Of a stretch of 64,000 bases of DNA, positions 44,101 through 55,012 are shown piece by piece. The notes beneath the pieces are model-generated. The model was not told the DNA's origin, ran no database searches, and worked only from the letters and a program-made list of their open reading frames with translations. The position numbers and the translations under genes were made by a program. The stretch comes from Patella vulgata (Eukaryota > Mollusca > Gastropoda > Patellidae): positions 74,231,046 to 74,295,045 of the forward strand of contig NC_065884.2 of the NCBI RefSeq assembly GCF_932274485.2, in the 5' to 3' direction. Position 1 is the first letter of the stretch; every line of letters begins with the position of its first letter.

Positions 44101-45817
44101 TTGAAGATCAAGTGACATAGAACAATGAAAACATGGTAATAAAAACAATCTCGATGGACATGATAAATATACAGGCCAATATCGGATCTAGATTTAAACC
44201 ATTTAGGTTCTACAAATTGGCCCTGTCTGTGAACATAAATATAGACATATCTACTACACAAAAAACATTTAATCAAAGGAAAACTTTTATTTTTTATTAA
44301 CCCAAATCCGTTCGGTCTTGTCATTTTAAAGCTATCAACATAATACGAAGGCATCAGATGGGGTTTTACGTCCTACTTGTCTTTAACAACCGGGATAAAG
44401 AAGGCATCAGATGGGGTTTTACGTCCTACTTTTCTGTGACAACCGGGATAAAGAAGGCATCAGATGGGGTTTTACGTCCTACTTTTCTGTCCCGACCGGG
44501 ATATAGAAGGCATTAAACCCTATTTTATTCACTTCAAATACAGACAAATGACAGCAAGCATCTAGGCTTATTTCAAATACAGCCAAATGATAGCAAGCAT
44601 CTAGACCTATTTCAAATACAGCCGAATGACAGCAAACATCGAGGCCTTGTATATTTAGGTTGTGTATATTGCAGATGATTTGACTTACCTTAAAAAAAGT
44701 AGCACCACTGATAGTTCTAAACTCTTCGCTTATTGCTGCCTTCTTTTCGTTTTCCGGTTTAAATCCCTTGTTATGAAAGTTTAACCGGAATGTGGTATGA
44801 TAGCGGCCATTTTGTTCTAGCTGTTCCAGTATTCGGACCTCCACGTCGACATTATAAAACTGTTTTGCACATTGACGTAATTGTCCAATGACGTAAGAAC
44901 TAAATCCGTGACGTATAGATCTATAAACTAAAACACAACCATATGCGTCCTCGGTCTCCACGATGAATGACGGACTTTTCAATCTGGGGTAACTGAAGCG
45001 TATAGTCTCGTGGAGGTTGTCTATTCCGTTGAGGAAATCCCGGTAATGGCGACCAGCCACGCGTAATATTTTATCATAACCATATCCAGCACAGAAATTG
45101 ACAAAACATGTTCCAAAGTAACCTGAAATGAGCAGAAATTCTAAATCAATATTTGGAATATAAAAGTACAATAATATTTCATCACCTATGTTAACTACTG
45201 AAATCGCCGGGTCATGTCCTGGACAGAAATTGATAAAACACATTCCAAAAAGGCTAGAAAAGGCTAGAAATGAACAGACATCAACAGATAATATTCAAAA
45301 GTGCCAGACAATGATACAGGATGGAATGCCTGGCAGGTGTCTAGTTGTTCGGAATGGATGAAAACCCGAGATCCCGAGAACACATTAACATGCACGTAAG
45401 AGACATGTCGCTGTCCTGTCAAAATGAAATGCATTTTTATGGCACTTCAGCATCAACCGGGCCATATTTCGCCAAAGTTGCTCTGGCAAAGTAAGACGTT
45501 AAACCCAATTTCATTTCAATACTGGTTTCGGCTTTTACCTGGCAAGACTTAGTCTTTCGGATGGGACAAAAAAACGAGGTTCCTTGTACACATTGCTGTT
45601 ATTTTAACTTACCCAGGAATCCATCCATTGTTCTGTCCTTGAGGATGTTGCTACAACTAGATGCTAGATTTAACATAATCTGATCTTTATAGACATTATG
45701 TGTGGTGAACACCATATTCTTTAAACCAGCATCTTCTAATATCTTCAACCATTCTTCTTCACCATAATCTTCTTTTATATAGTGCTGGATACTCTCAAAC
45801 AATAACCCGTACATCGT
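33080..45817 (-). CDS. Atypical soluble guanylate cyclase (Gyc88E-like)
   Basis: Exons, gene order: 45817-45613 (ATG at 45814), 45122-44689, 40805-40656, 40193-40024, 38556-38427, 37570-37424, 35775-35629, 35145-34986, 33807-33698, 33169-33080. All phases agree, giving 580 residues before an unplaced tail. Domains: H-NOX 1-180 (MYGLLFES; proximal haem His105 in DNLHETI; Y134, S136 and R138 of YxSxR; Tyr144 where NO-sensing beta1 has Ile145); HNOBA 210-400 ([26 protein letters not shown]); cyclase 412-580 with E462, D466, C533 ([13 protein letters not shown]), N540 and R544. The usual first metal Asp is Tyr422 ([11 protein letters not shown]). It should make cGMP from GTP, probably gated by oxygen and perhaps only as a heterodimer. 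The acceptor before the ATG implies an upstream UTR exon. The true C-terminus is not located. Confidence 0.92.
33365..33555. repeat. ~31-bp tandem array
   Basis: Six units of 'cccacgtccagtaataatga' with variants, in cyclase intron 9. The open frame 33363-33578 is a product of it. Confidence 0.8.
33930..34190. repeat. ~260-bp unclassified interspersed repeat, copy 2
   Basis: Same orientation as the copy at 23205-23465. A GA-rich tract follows at 34236-34262. Confidence 0.75.
34370..34643 (+). mobile_element. SINE family B, full length with perfect TSD
   Basis: A 274-bp element flanked by the perfect 12-bp duplication ctagtcaatggt (34358-34369 and 34644-34655). The head is like tRNA-Ser/Leu: A box tggccgaatgg at 34380-34390, degenerate B box gtttcaaatcc at 34442-34452. 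The 3' end is tggacgttaaaccccatttc followed by (TC)n. It lies in cyclase intron 8. Confidence 0.92.
34926..35003 (-). repeat. Tandem copies of cyclase exon 8 donor, 26 bp x3
   Basis: In gene sense the unit is AAAGCTAGAATAG|GTAATG plus TAATCTT, present three times. The copy at 34986/34985 is the in-phase donor. Using the next one would run into TAG. Confidence 0.9.
35740..36003 (-). repeat. Tandem copies of cyclase exon 7 acceptor, ~37 bp x7
   Basis: Seven copies of 'cacagatacactgtcaaac' followed by 'aactga' or 'gactga'. In gene sense each is a CAG acceptor plus the first ~30 bases of exon 7. The copy nearest the exon (CAG at 35778-35776) is the working one. Confidence 0.9.
36013..36845. repeat. 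47-bp tandem array, ~17.6 units, two-variant pattern
   Basis: Unit period is exactly 47 bp, with 'cattatataactttcagtg' then tatgacgacacgagtatgag. Copies 4, 10 and 17 instead read gcatgacgtcacgag, and copy 1 also has gacgtcac, creating the CRE palindrome tgacgtca. Intron 6 of the cyclase. Confidence 0.95.
37618..37955 (-). repeat. SINE family A, diverged
   Basis: Blocks 'gggctaatgaagacaggcat', 'cagcgaggctacagcctact', 'ccagctgccaagggttcttt' and 'gaactttctc..' style head in minus orientation. Confidence 0.7.
38357..38406. repeat. (CT)n microsatellite
   Basis: Nearly pure CT dinucleotides about 20 bp downstream (gene sense) of the cyclase exon 5 donor. Confidence 0.95.
38536..38725 (-). repeat. 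Three copies of cyclase exon 5 acceptor
   Basis: In gene sense AG|AATAACTGATTTAGAAGAT occurs at the true site (38556) and, with small changes, ending near 38632 and 38722. The two upstream copies have CAG acceptors. Entering at the middle copy reaches a stop in the next unit. Confidence 0.88.
39540..39735. repeat. ~60-bp tandem array, 3 units
   Basis: Units contain 'tatagtctcatagaaacatc' and 'gtccagtaataaaccg' followed by ttattatattattata. Confidence 0.85.
39830..40040 (-). repeat. 33-bp tandem copies of cyclase exon 4 donor, x6
   Basis: The donor context (cttacaatggcgtac on the plus strand) repeats exactly every 33 bp at 39854, 39887, 39920, 39953, 39986 and 40019. The one at 40019-40033 is the real exon 4 end. 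Because 33 is a multiple of three, long frames stay open on both strands. Confidence 0.93.
40168..40277 (-). repeat. Duplicated cyclase exon 4 acceptor
   Basis: The segment 'ataacagtttgaaaacccag' plus 'aatctgaaat' (exon 4 start and acceptor) is repeated about 69 bp upstream in gene sense with two or three changes. Confidence 0.88.
41104..41162. repeat. (GA)n microsatellite
   Basis: About 58 bp of nearly pure GA repeats in cyclase intron 2. Confidence 0.95.
41985..42260 (+). repeat. SINE family A, 3' part with doubled tail
   Basis: Ends with two consecutive tail copies (taggacgttaaacccaatgt, then gtaggacgttaaacccaatt). Confidence 0.7.
42355..42660. repeat. ~73-bp tandem array, 4 units
   Basis: Units contain 'gtcgtggttatcgtgttagc', 'catgtgttcagaagggtaga' and 'ctctatctgaggagtatga'. 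Confidence 0.88.
44345..44645. repeat. Two adjoining tandem arrays downstream of cyclase exon 2
   Basis: 44345-44520: three ~56-bp units of 'gaaggcatcagatggggttt' plus 'tacgtcctact', apparently grown from a SINE tail. 44530-44640: three ~42-bp units of 'atttcaaatacagccaaatg'. Both lie in intron 2. Confidence 0.85.
45205..45285 (-). repeat. Decayed duplicate of cyclase exon 2 start
   Basis: In gene sense this reads like the exon 2 acceptor and its first ~35 bases (TGTTTTATCAATTTCTGTCC against TGTTTTGTCAATTTCTGTGC), about 130 bp upstream of the true one. It explains the open-frame extension with [11 protein letters not shown] before the real [11 protein letters not shown]. Confidence 0.75.
45300..45590 (+). 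repeat. SINE family A remnants
   Basis: Blocks 'cggaatggatgaaaa', 'acattaacatgcacgtaaga' and 'gtaagacgttaaacccaatt', then the start of a second partial copy. Confidence 0.6.
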
Positions 45818-45998
45818 CTGAAATAAACAACAACAACCTGTACATAGTCTGAAATACACAAAGCCCGTACGTAGTATGAAATACACAGCAACCTGTACAT
45901 AGTCTGAAATAAACAATAACAACCTGAACATAGTCAGAAATACACAACCCGTACATAGTATGAAATACACAACAACAACCCTTCCGTGACCTGAAATA
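45800..45998 (-). repeat. Tandem copies of cyclase exon 1 acceptor and start codon
   Basis: About seven ~28-bp units. In gene sense most read TTTCAGACTATGTAC plus AGG, matching the real TTTCAG|ACGATGTACGGG at 45823-45806. So the acceptor and an ATG-TAC start are repeated upstream of the true exon. Confidence 0.88.
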
Positions 45999-46299
45999 TA
46001 AATTATAATAACCAAACAAAGATTTATAAATGTATAAAGTCATGACACGGGTGTTATATTAAATCTCTACAGTAAATTACAAATTACAAAGGATAAAAAT
46101 TGATCCTAAACAATGAATACGGCAGAGAAAGCCCGGTTTATTGTTAGACTATCATATTACTACCTAGGGAGAAAACGGTTCCGCCTCAGCAGTCCACTTA
46201 AACGACTAAGCCACACTTTCCTTTTTAGCACCGCATGCGTTACCCTGACAATTTATTTTACATCAAGGCCAGGATTGGGATGTTCAGTACGAGTACCAG

Positions 46300-47085
46300 T
46301 AACTTATATGCCCAGTTGTATAGGGAACAGGCATGCCATATTTGTGCAGTTGTATAGGGAACAGGCATGCCATATTTCATGTCAATTATTGGTCATTTGG
46401 GTTGTTTTCTGAAGAGCATCTCTTCTAACAAGAACAAAGCGAACAAGATGAGTAGAACTTGGAGGAATCGTCCTGGTCCGACAAGGGGCAAGAACTACCA
46501 CTTCAATACAGAGCTTGAATTAATGTTCCTGGTCCGAAAGTAGGCAACACAACTACCACTACATTACAACGCTACACGAACCATGGGACATATTATATAA
46601 TACATATAGCACTGTTTAAACGGAATGATCCAATAGATGGATAATCAAATCTGTTCACTGCCATGGCGAAAGTAACCTTTCAATAGTTACCCGTCCCAAC
46701 TTCCATTTTAAAACCAGGTATACTACTACTAATAATTAATTCCCCATAAAGCTAGACGACATCCATTCCATCGTGACACTTCTTAATTTCTACACGACCC
46801 AGTTTTCACCTGAAAATCTCCGAATTAAAAAGAATTCACAAACTTCTAATAATTAGTCCTGAAAATCTCGTAAATTAACACGATCATTTCACAAATTCGT
46901 AATGATTAATTCCGTATAAAATCAGAGAAAAAAGATCATTTCACAAACAACTAATAATTAATTCACTATAAACATTATTTACATCAGCTATATACCTGAA
47001 ATTAAACGAATATAAAACGTTTCACAACCTAATAATAATTAATTCCCTCTTAACATGCTGGACGGCTTATTCTCTAATCTCCGTC
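46300..47085. other. Gene-free AT-rich stretch
   Basis: A short direct duplication at 46315-46375 ('gttgtatagggaacaggcat') and several loosely repeated 'taataattaattcc' segments at 46725-47050. I see no coding or RNA gene. Confidence 0.5.
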
Positions 47086-47089
47086 CTAC

Positions 47090-47500
47090 TATGGTCTAAT
47101 ATAAAAAGGAGCTGCTATATACCTTATCCTCTAATCTCCGTCCTACTATGGTCTAATATAAAAAGGAGCTGCTATATACCTTATCCTCTAATATAAAAAG
47201 GAGCTGCTATATACCTTATCCTCTAATCTCCGTCCTACTATGGTCTAATATAAAAAGGAGCTGCTATATACCTTATCCTCTAATATAAAAAGGAGCTGCT
47301 ATATACCTTATTCTCTAATCTCCGTCCTACTATAGTCTAATATAAAAAGGAGCTGCTATATACCTTATTCTCTAATCTCCGTCCTACTATGGTCTAATAT
47401 AAAAAGGAGCTGCTATATACCTTATCCTCTAATATAAAAAGGAGCTGCTATATACCTTATTCTCTAATCTCCGTCCTAATATCGTCTAATATAAAAAGGA
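47090..47500. repeat. Compound array of ~57-bp and ~33-bp units
   Basis: Units combine 'tctaatctccgtcctactat', 'ggtctaatataaaaaggagc' and 'tgctatataccttatcc'. In minus sense each holds GATAAG|GTATAT, which is donor-like. It lies upstream of cyclase exon 1 and could include a UTR exon end. Confidence 0.85.
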
Positions 47501-48259
47501 ACTGGTGTACGATTCCTGATATAATGAGATCACATAATAATCGTGTACTATCAGACGAACGAGATAAAAGACGGATGTCTTGGGATTGACTAGAAACCAA
47601 GAGACACGGAACTCTACTATAGCTGACACACACAAGACATAGCAGCCTAATGAACAAAGATTGTTTTAATATTTATCATAAAACTGTTTTTGTCTGTTTA
47701 TTATTGGCACCAAGAAATATATATATATTATACGTTACCATGGTTTTTGATGACTTGATGTCAGCTATCTTCACCGTTTATAATGAGATCACAGTGGATC
47801 AGAAGAAAGGCCTGTAGTGACACGGTTATTCTTCACTCTGATCAAAGATAGGCCTATTACACGACACGTCACACAGGTAAGTCTAATACCTTCTATATAA
47901 GGTATATCTAACAGTTTCTAGGTATATCCAGGTAAACATTGATTTATATATACATTGATTTATATATAAACCTTAAAACATAATCTATAACAGAATCATA
48001 ATAACATTGATATACGTCATAGTTAGACAACTTTTACCATAGCCATTAGTGTTATAACGCAGATCGACGTAAACAAGACCTCAGCTTTAGTAAACAAACC
48101 CGTATCTTTAGTCTACGTAAAAAAGACCCTATCTTTAGTCTACGTAAACAAGACCCTATCTATTGACTAAGATTTGATGAATTGAAAATTTGTGCTAAAA
48201 ATCACAATATCAATATTCAGAATGTTCTTTAACTTGACGCTGCCGTGGTGAAATCCTAC

Positions 48260-48360
48260 GTTAAACATTTAAACCAGAATCAATCTGAATACATTATCCA
48301 TCTTCATTATTCCCATAGGTGTAGAAAAGTAGGACGTTAAACCCCATTTCATTTCTGAAT
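48260..48360 (+). repeat. SINE family A, 3' tail
   Basis: Ends gtaggacgttaaaccccatttc at 48329-48351. The rest of 47500-49800 shows only local duplications (for example 49130-49190, 49245-49360). Confidence 0.55.
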
Positions 48361-49879
48361 AAATTTAAATATCCATAAACCAATTCTGTGCATACGTAAG
48401 TTAATCGTAAGGTAATGAAAATGAAGACAATATTCAAATAATGCCAAGAACTCGCTGATCATGGAAACTATAGAAACATCTATGACAATTCAGAGAACAT
48501 TCATAAAGTTTTACAACTTGGGTGATCGAACTCAATTCAAAATACTCGTGTTAAATAGAAAACCTGAGTGATTTACAAAGTTAAACTTTTAAAAAATCCA
48601 TCGATATAAATGTAGAAGTCTACAAATCCACTTAGTATCTTAATCAAAAAATATGATAATTCGGAATTATTCAAACATTTACACATGTCAATTTCAACAA
48701 AATCCAAATTGATATTGAAGCAGCGCAAACAAGTTAAACAGACCCGGGGTACTAGTAGAACGTGTGAACAAGTGTTCAACCGACCCACGAATTGATCAAC
48801 ATCGAATTGTGGATTTTATTTAAATGGTTAGTTGTCATTTCATGTATTTAATCCTTTTAACCGATGTAACGGTTTGTCTCTGAGGTTTCTATTGATTGGA
48901 ATGCTATTTCATTGATTCTATCATGGAGTCGATGGCTTGGAAAAAACGAGGAGGATACTTGATCCGTTTCTAACTGTGGTCCTATTTACAGCTGTCATTT
49001 GCGTGACTTTCCAGATTCATCACATCACCGTCCGTCACGTAGTGTAAAGATTCAAAAATCTAAATAATTTTCTATTAAAGAATCTCGTTTTATCGGTATT
49101 TAAAAACCTCCATCTTATCCCATTTAATTAAAATGTTAAAACATCCTATTGTATTGAGCTAATTAAATGTTAAAACATCATATTGTATTGAGCAAATTAA
49201 CAGTAATGACGGTCTCCACATCCATTAGATGTTTTAACACGAAGACAATAATCTGATGATCAATATTATTATAATGTGATAGTTCAGTGGTTATAACTTG
49301 ATGATCAATATTATTATAATGTAATAGTTCGGTGGTAAAAACTTGATGATTAATATTATTATATGACCATTAGAAGAGATGACGTGGCACTGGACTGCCG
49401 ACTAGAATATCCCGGTCTACTGGCCCAGCAATATAAATGTGCTCTTGTTGTGATAGTCCGACAAACCGCGGTCAAGCTGTGTGTATACTGAACTGTCTCC
49501 TATATCGGTCTTCAGTTATCAAGGATGTGCCTACTGACCTGGCAATATAAGTGTGTATTGTTGTTTGGATGGGTCGAAAATATCGGTTAACTCGTGTTCA
49601 TACCCATGTGCACGTCAAATGATAATTGCCTACCTAACTATAAAATCCGGTTGTTCTCTTTCAAGAGAGACACCAACGGGCGACAGTGTGTCTAGTTGTG
49701 GGGATCGGACAAAAACGACTGTCGATCGGTGTATAGACTAGCGTACACGTAAACTAAACATATGACCTTTGACCCTAAACTAGGCGGAAACCCGGCTTCC
49801 TGCAATTTCACACACAGTTATAGTAAAGGAGGAAGATATCACATTGTGTATGTTGGGTTGTGTAGAGGCACCCCAATAC

Positions 49880-50070
49880 CCTACATTCTTCACACAGAGT
49901 ACTATCCACCTGGAGAATAAATCTCTGATGTAAATGGTCACAGAGAACTATTTACCTGGAGAATAAATCTCTGACCTAAATGGCCATAGAGAACTATTTA
50001 CCTGGAGAATAAATCTCTGACCTAAATGGCCATAGAGAACTATCTACCTGGAGAATAAAACTCTGGAGAT
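49880..50070. repeat. ~46-bp tandem array, 4 units
   Basis: Units of 'agagaactatttacctggag' and 'aataaatctctgacctaaat'. Confidence 0.88.
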
Positions 50071-50317
50071 AAATGTTTGAATTTGTAATAAAGTTCCACT
50101 CTGTCACACACACAAAGACTAAATAAACCTTTACAATTACATTAACTAGAAACAGAGTACTAAGAATACTTATAGTGTTTTCTAGTAAAATGTCGGTTAA
50201 GTAGTTAAGTGTTTGTTCTACAGTCAATTATACAACTACTGAACGTCAGCTACATCACACGGTTGTCACAGTCAAAACACATCGTAATGATGTCATTTCA
50301 CCGTATATCCGATAATC

Positions 50318-50498
50318 TCAAAGATGTATCGCGCTTCTCGGAGGCTTCAAGATGACGGTATCTTGTAATCGTATCGGTTGCGGGAGAATGGCGGTATCTT
50401 ATAATCGTATCACGCTTCTCGGTTGCGTGAAGATGGCGGTATCTTGTAATCGTATCACGCTTCTCGGTTGCGGGAAGATGGCGGTATCTTGTTAACCA
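50318..50498. repeat. ~44-bp tandem array, 4 units
   Basis: Units of 'cgtatcacgcttctcggttg' and 'cgggaagatggcggtatctt'. Confidence 0.88.
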
Positions 50499-51294
50499 CA
50501 ACTTTGTTTGTTTATTAAAAATGCATTATTTAAGATTTAAATAAAGAGCCGAGGGTTATTGGTATAATATTTCAGACCTAGATTATGAAAAATGACAAAA
50601 TACTTTGAAAAATACTGTCACATTACTTTATTCTTAGCCACGAAATCTGTGTTTAAAGTTGAGTCTCGAGTTTCATTATTACGATAATAAGTCTCCATTA
50701 TCAAGTTTTAAATTATATTATTAATTTTTAAATTTTATTATCGATCGTGTTTCGATCAATTAAAATCAGATTTAGCTCTTACATAATTCATCTTTATTTT
50801 GTAAATCAATCTCTGATAATTCTACCTACGTCACTTACCCTGGTCATGTTAACCAAGGCATGATGACCCATTTCTAGTGTAATATGGAATATGATGCCAT
50901 CATTATTTCATGTAATTGAACAGAAAGAGGAATATTTAGATTAGGTTCTTAATCACCAATCGAGTGAAACACGTCCGATTTCACTGATTACATTTGGTTT
51001 GTATTGAATTCAATATTTATTGTCACTCTCACCAATAAACCCTGCCACAACACCAAATTTACCGCACAGTAGATTATCAAGAAAAACGAATTATAATTTC
51101 CTGTTGATTGTAGATCTATTGTCCAGTGATCCATACAATTTAGCCAGGGCGGCTGCACTCTACATCTTAACCTCTAATAGAATTTGTCTACATTAGAGGC
51201 CATCGTCTATCACTGTCTGGATCTCTCGAAATTCGGGGTCGCTGTCTAGATTTTTAACTAGATTACTGTCTAGGTAACTGTCGGGACCGCTGTA

Positions 51295-51440
51295 TCTCTA
51301 TCTATGTCACTGCCTCTGTCACAGTCACGGTCTATGTCACTGTGTATATCAATGTCTATGTCACTGTGTATATCAATTTCTATGTCACTGTGTATATCAA
51401 TGTCTATGTCACTGTGTATATCAATGTCTACGTAACTGTC
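51295..51440. repeat. ~24-bp tandem array
   Basis: Six or more units of 'tatgtcactgtgtatatcaa'. A family B SINE fragment follows at about 51440-51530. Confidence 0.88.
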
Positions 51441-52869
51441 TAACGTCCACTCGACACAATCTAGGTCATTTAGGGGGAACCAAAACCACGCCAGTTCACT
51501 CAATGACAGACTTATGATACAGCGCGCACTCGCTACCCCTCCTACCCCACTGTTATTGAAGACGTGTATACGGAATACTACTCTTATATGGAATTCCAAC
51601 ATGCCAATGTGTACACGGTACCCCGGTTGTTCGTCCTATATTGTTCCATGTCACCCCCTCCGTCCTTCATCACTGACAGGGGTGGGGGACCACTTCACGT
51701 TGCCCACAAAAAGAACACGTAGATGAGTATCATTTGGTCCAGAAATTTAAAAATAACATAATTCAACATACCTAATTAAATGTTGTTTATAACACGCCTT
51801 AATTACTTGTATAAAATTAACCAGCCTTCAATCAACTTCATAGGCTAGTACTTGTATCTATTTATAATGTTACACAACTTGTTTAAAACATTAGTTAAAC
51901 ATTTATAATATTTTACATAGTTGACAAGTTTCACTATAAACACTTTAATATCTTCAATAACACCCTCATAAAACTTCCAACTTATAATATTTTAAAACGT
52001 TTTACACGCTTTCAAATCCACTGTAAAACTTTAAATCTGTAATAACACCCTTGTACCACTTCTTATATTTTAAATAGTTTCCCAACACGTTACATCCTAA
52101 TAACATCCTGATACCACTTCTCGTATATATGGGAAGTACACGTCACTAATACCACCCTCATACCACTTGTCGTATATATGGGAAGTACACATCACTAACC
52201 TAATGTTGATATACCTTTTAATATACAGACAAGCTGCTGTCTCAATTATCTTCCTGCTGTATACAAGTCTTGTATCGTTCTATATAAAAACCCGTTCACC
52301 GTCTAATCTTTAATAACAAAAAATACATTCTATCTTACTACACAAAAAACACCCACAGCTTCACAAGACGCCTCTATCATAAAATCTTTCAGTAAAATAA
52401 TTTATTAGCAAGTTTAACCTGGAGTAAAATATTTGTTTGAAGTTTAAACCTTATCGAGTAATCTACTTACAGAAAATGTTCAGACTGAAAGATGGAGTAT
52501 TTAAAGATATTATTGAGAGGTCGTGTTAAACCTTATCAATTCTACACACACGTACAACGAATAGAAAGCATTAACTGTTTTCCTTAGAGAGAAGTAAGGT
52601 ATTGTTTAATAGGCGTACACGTATCATCATTATGTAATAAGAATAGGTTTCTTTGATACCATATTAAATTGTAAAATGACGCGTGATGATTTGAGACATT
52701 TTACTCTAAATAAATCTCTCTGTCAGAAACTTTATATCAACTGGAATTATATCAATATTTTCCCGCCCCACCCCTTTCATAAATCCTACAGACGCCTCTA
52801 GTATGACGCCTGCTGTTGTGGGGATATTTCGCATACTCTTTCGTATTTCAGTCAAAATAATTCCATACA

Positions 52870-53820
52870 CAAATCCTTTTGTATCAATTTAAATCATTTC
52901 GGTAACACTTTATGTGCAACATTTTTGTGTGATATGGGTTGATTTGGGTTGATTTGATAAAAGAACCTAAGTTGATATGGGTGATATGGGTAGACTTGGG
53001 TGATATGGGTAGACTTGGGTGGTTCACTAAGCAGGTCACGAGGTCGATGCCGGTGTTAGTCGGAATTTCCCCTTGCCAATGGTGCAAGTCGGGGGAACAG
53101 TGTCTACTCATTCGGATGGTATGAAACATTACCATCCGGACAAAATTCCTCTCATAGAACATTGCATGATATATGTCCTCATAGAACACTGTATGATATA
53201 AAAATAAAAAGATGTGAAAATTAAACACGTGTTTGTAATTGATACTATCCACCTGTATTAATTTATATCTAACTCAATGTTTAAACTTTGTTTATCAGAA
53301 TCAATTCGATTATCAAGTTCATCAAGTGTATATTAAACAAACCACTTCCTACAATACTTGATATACAAAATGAAATACAATGAGTTTTAAGGTTAATGAT
53401 AACGGAGCTATGGCCAACTCTCATTTCGAATTCCAACTTTTAAAGATCAGTTTACGTGCACGCCAACGTGTGTACACGGGACCTCGAATTTTCGCCCCAT
53501 CCCAATGACTAGACAGTTGATAAAACATCACTATTTTTTTGTCTCTTATAAGGAAATTATTGCGCATTTGATGTCAATTTGTTGGATCACAAGGTCTGTT
53601 ATTGAATCAAATGGCGGGGTTTCGATTTCCTGCTCTTACGAGACATGGGGTAGGGTCGCCTGTCCAACCTCGTGGATTTTCTACGGGTTCCCCGGAATCC
53701 TACCACAGCTAAAGACCCATAAGCTAAAGAACCAAGTGTTAGTCCCGATATGGCGTAGTTTGTGTTGAGAGAAGGTTAAATCCCGTCTCTCTCTCTTTGA
53801 AGATCAACTTGAACTCAAGT
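52870..53820. repeat. Degraded SINE cluster
   Basis: 52930-53020 holds short 'gatatgggtagacttgggt' repeats. 53025-53200 is a family A remnant (plus), 53390-53515 another (minus). 53560-53800 is a family B copy (plus) ending in (TC)n. No gene is seen from 51750 to 54400. Confidence 0.6.
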
Positions 53821-54439
53821 GTATCATTTGTCAAGAATTAGCCGACTGTTAATATCAACTTTCATTAATTATATCTGGGTGTGGTAATCAAATTGTTTCA
53901 GACAAGTGGTTTTATATTAGAACATCATTCAGTGTATATATAGGGGGTCTATTATATCACCATGGTATCAGTATTATATATATATTATACAATAAATAAT
54001 TATTACAATAGAATTCATCATATCGACGTGTAGATTACTTTATATAAAAACACAGTCAGTTAATGAGCTTTAACCACAACATAATTAACTGGCCTAGTTT
54101 AAATCTCTTACAGATAGTCTCGATTATACAATTAGTTGGTCTTGTTTACATCTCTTACAAATAGTCTCGATCATACAATAGAGGAATGAAATGGGGTTTA
54201 ACGTCCTACTTGTCTGTACCAACTAGGATATTATAGACAGGGTTACGTTGTGAAAACAAACATAGTCTTTACAATCCTTGAAATGTTCCTACAAACAGCC
54301 ACGTTTTGACAAATATCTAATCAATAACAACCATTAATAATAGAAACATACATATATCTAATCGTTAACAGTCACTAATAATAGAAATCACTATAAATAC
54401 ACATTTGATATCATTTCTCTCACCTTTGGTAACAAGATT

Positions 54440-55012
54440 TGGATAATATAATATGAAGATGTGTATTATAATATACCCTGACCATGTGTTATATAATATA
54501 CAACGTACTCTGACAATGTGTTATATAATATACCCTGACCATGTGTTATATAATATACTCTGACCATGTGTTAGATAATATACTCTGACCACGTGTTATA
54601 CAATATACTCTGACCATGTGTTAGATAATATACTCTGACCATATGTTATATAATATACTCTGACCATGTGTTAGATAATATACTCTGACCATGTGTTATA
54701 CAATATACTCTGACCATGTGTTAGATAATATACTCTGACCATGTGTTAGATAATATACTCTGACCATGTGTTATACAATATACTCTGACCATGTGTTAGA
54801 TAATATACTCTGACCATATGTTATATAATATACTCTGACCATGTGTTAGATAATATACTCTGACCATGTGTTATATAATATACCATGACCATGTGTTATA
54901 TAATATACACTGACCATGTGTTATATAATATACACTGACCATGTGTTATATAATATACCATGACCATGTGTTATATAATATACTCTGACCATGTGTTATA
55001 TAATATACTGCA
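54440..55012. repeat. 25-bp tandem array, ~22 units
   Basis: Unit 'ataatatactctgaccatg' plus tgttat. Sub-variants ttagata, ttataca and ttatata recur in a partly ordered pattern, suggesting amplification in blocks. Confidence 0.92.

Noticed and set aside
54440-55012. CRISPR-like regular array
   Set aside because: Units are directly adjacent with no unique spacers, in a clearly eukaryotic intron-bearing region; it is a minisatellite.
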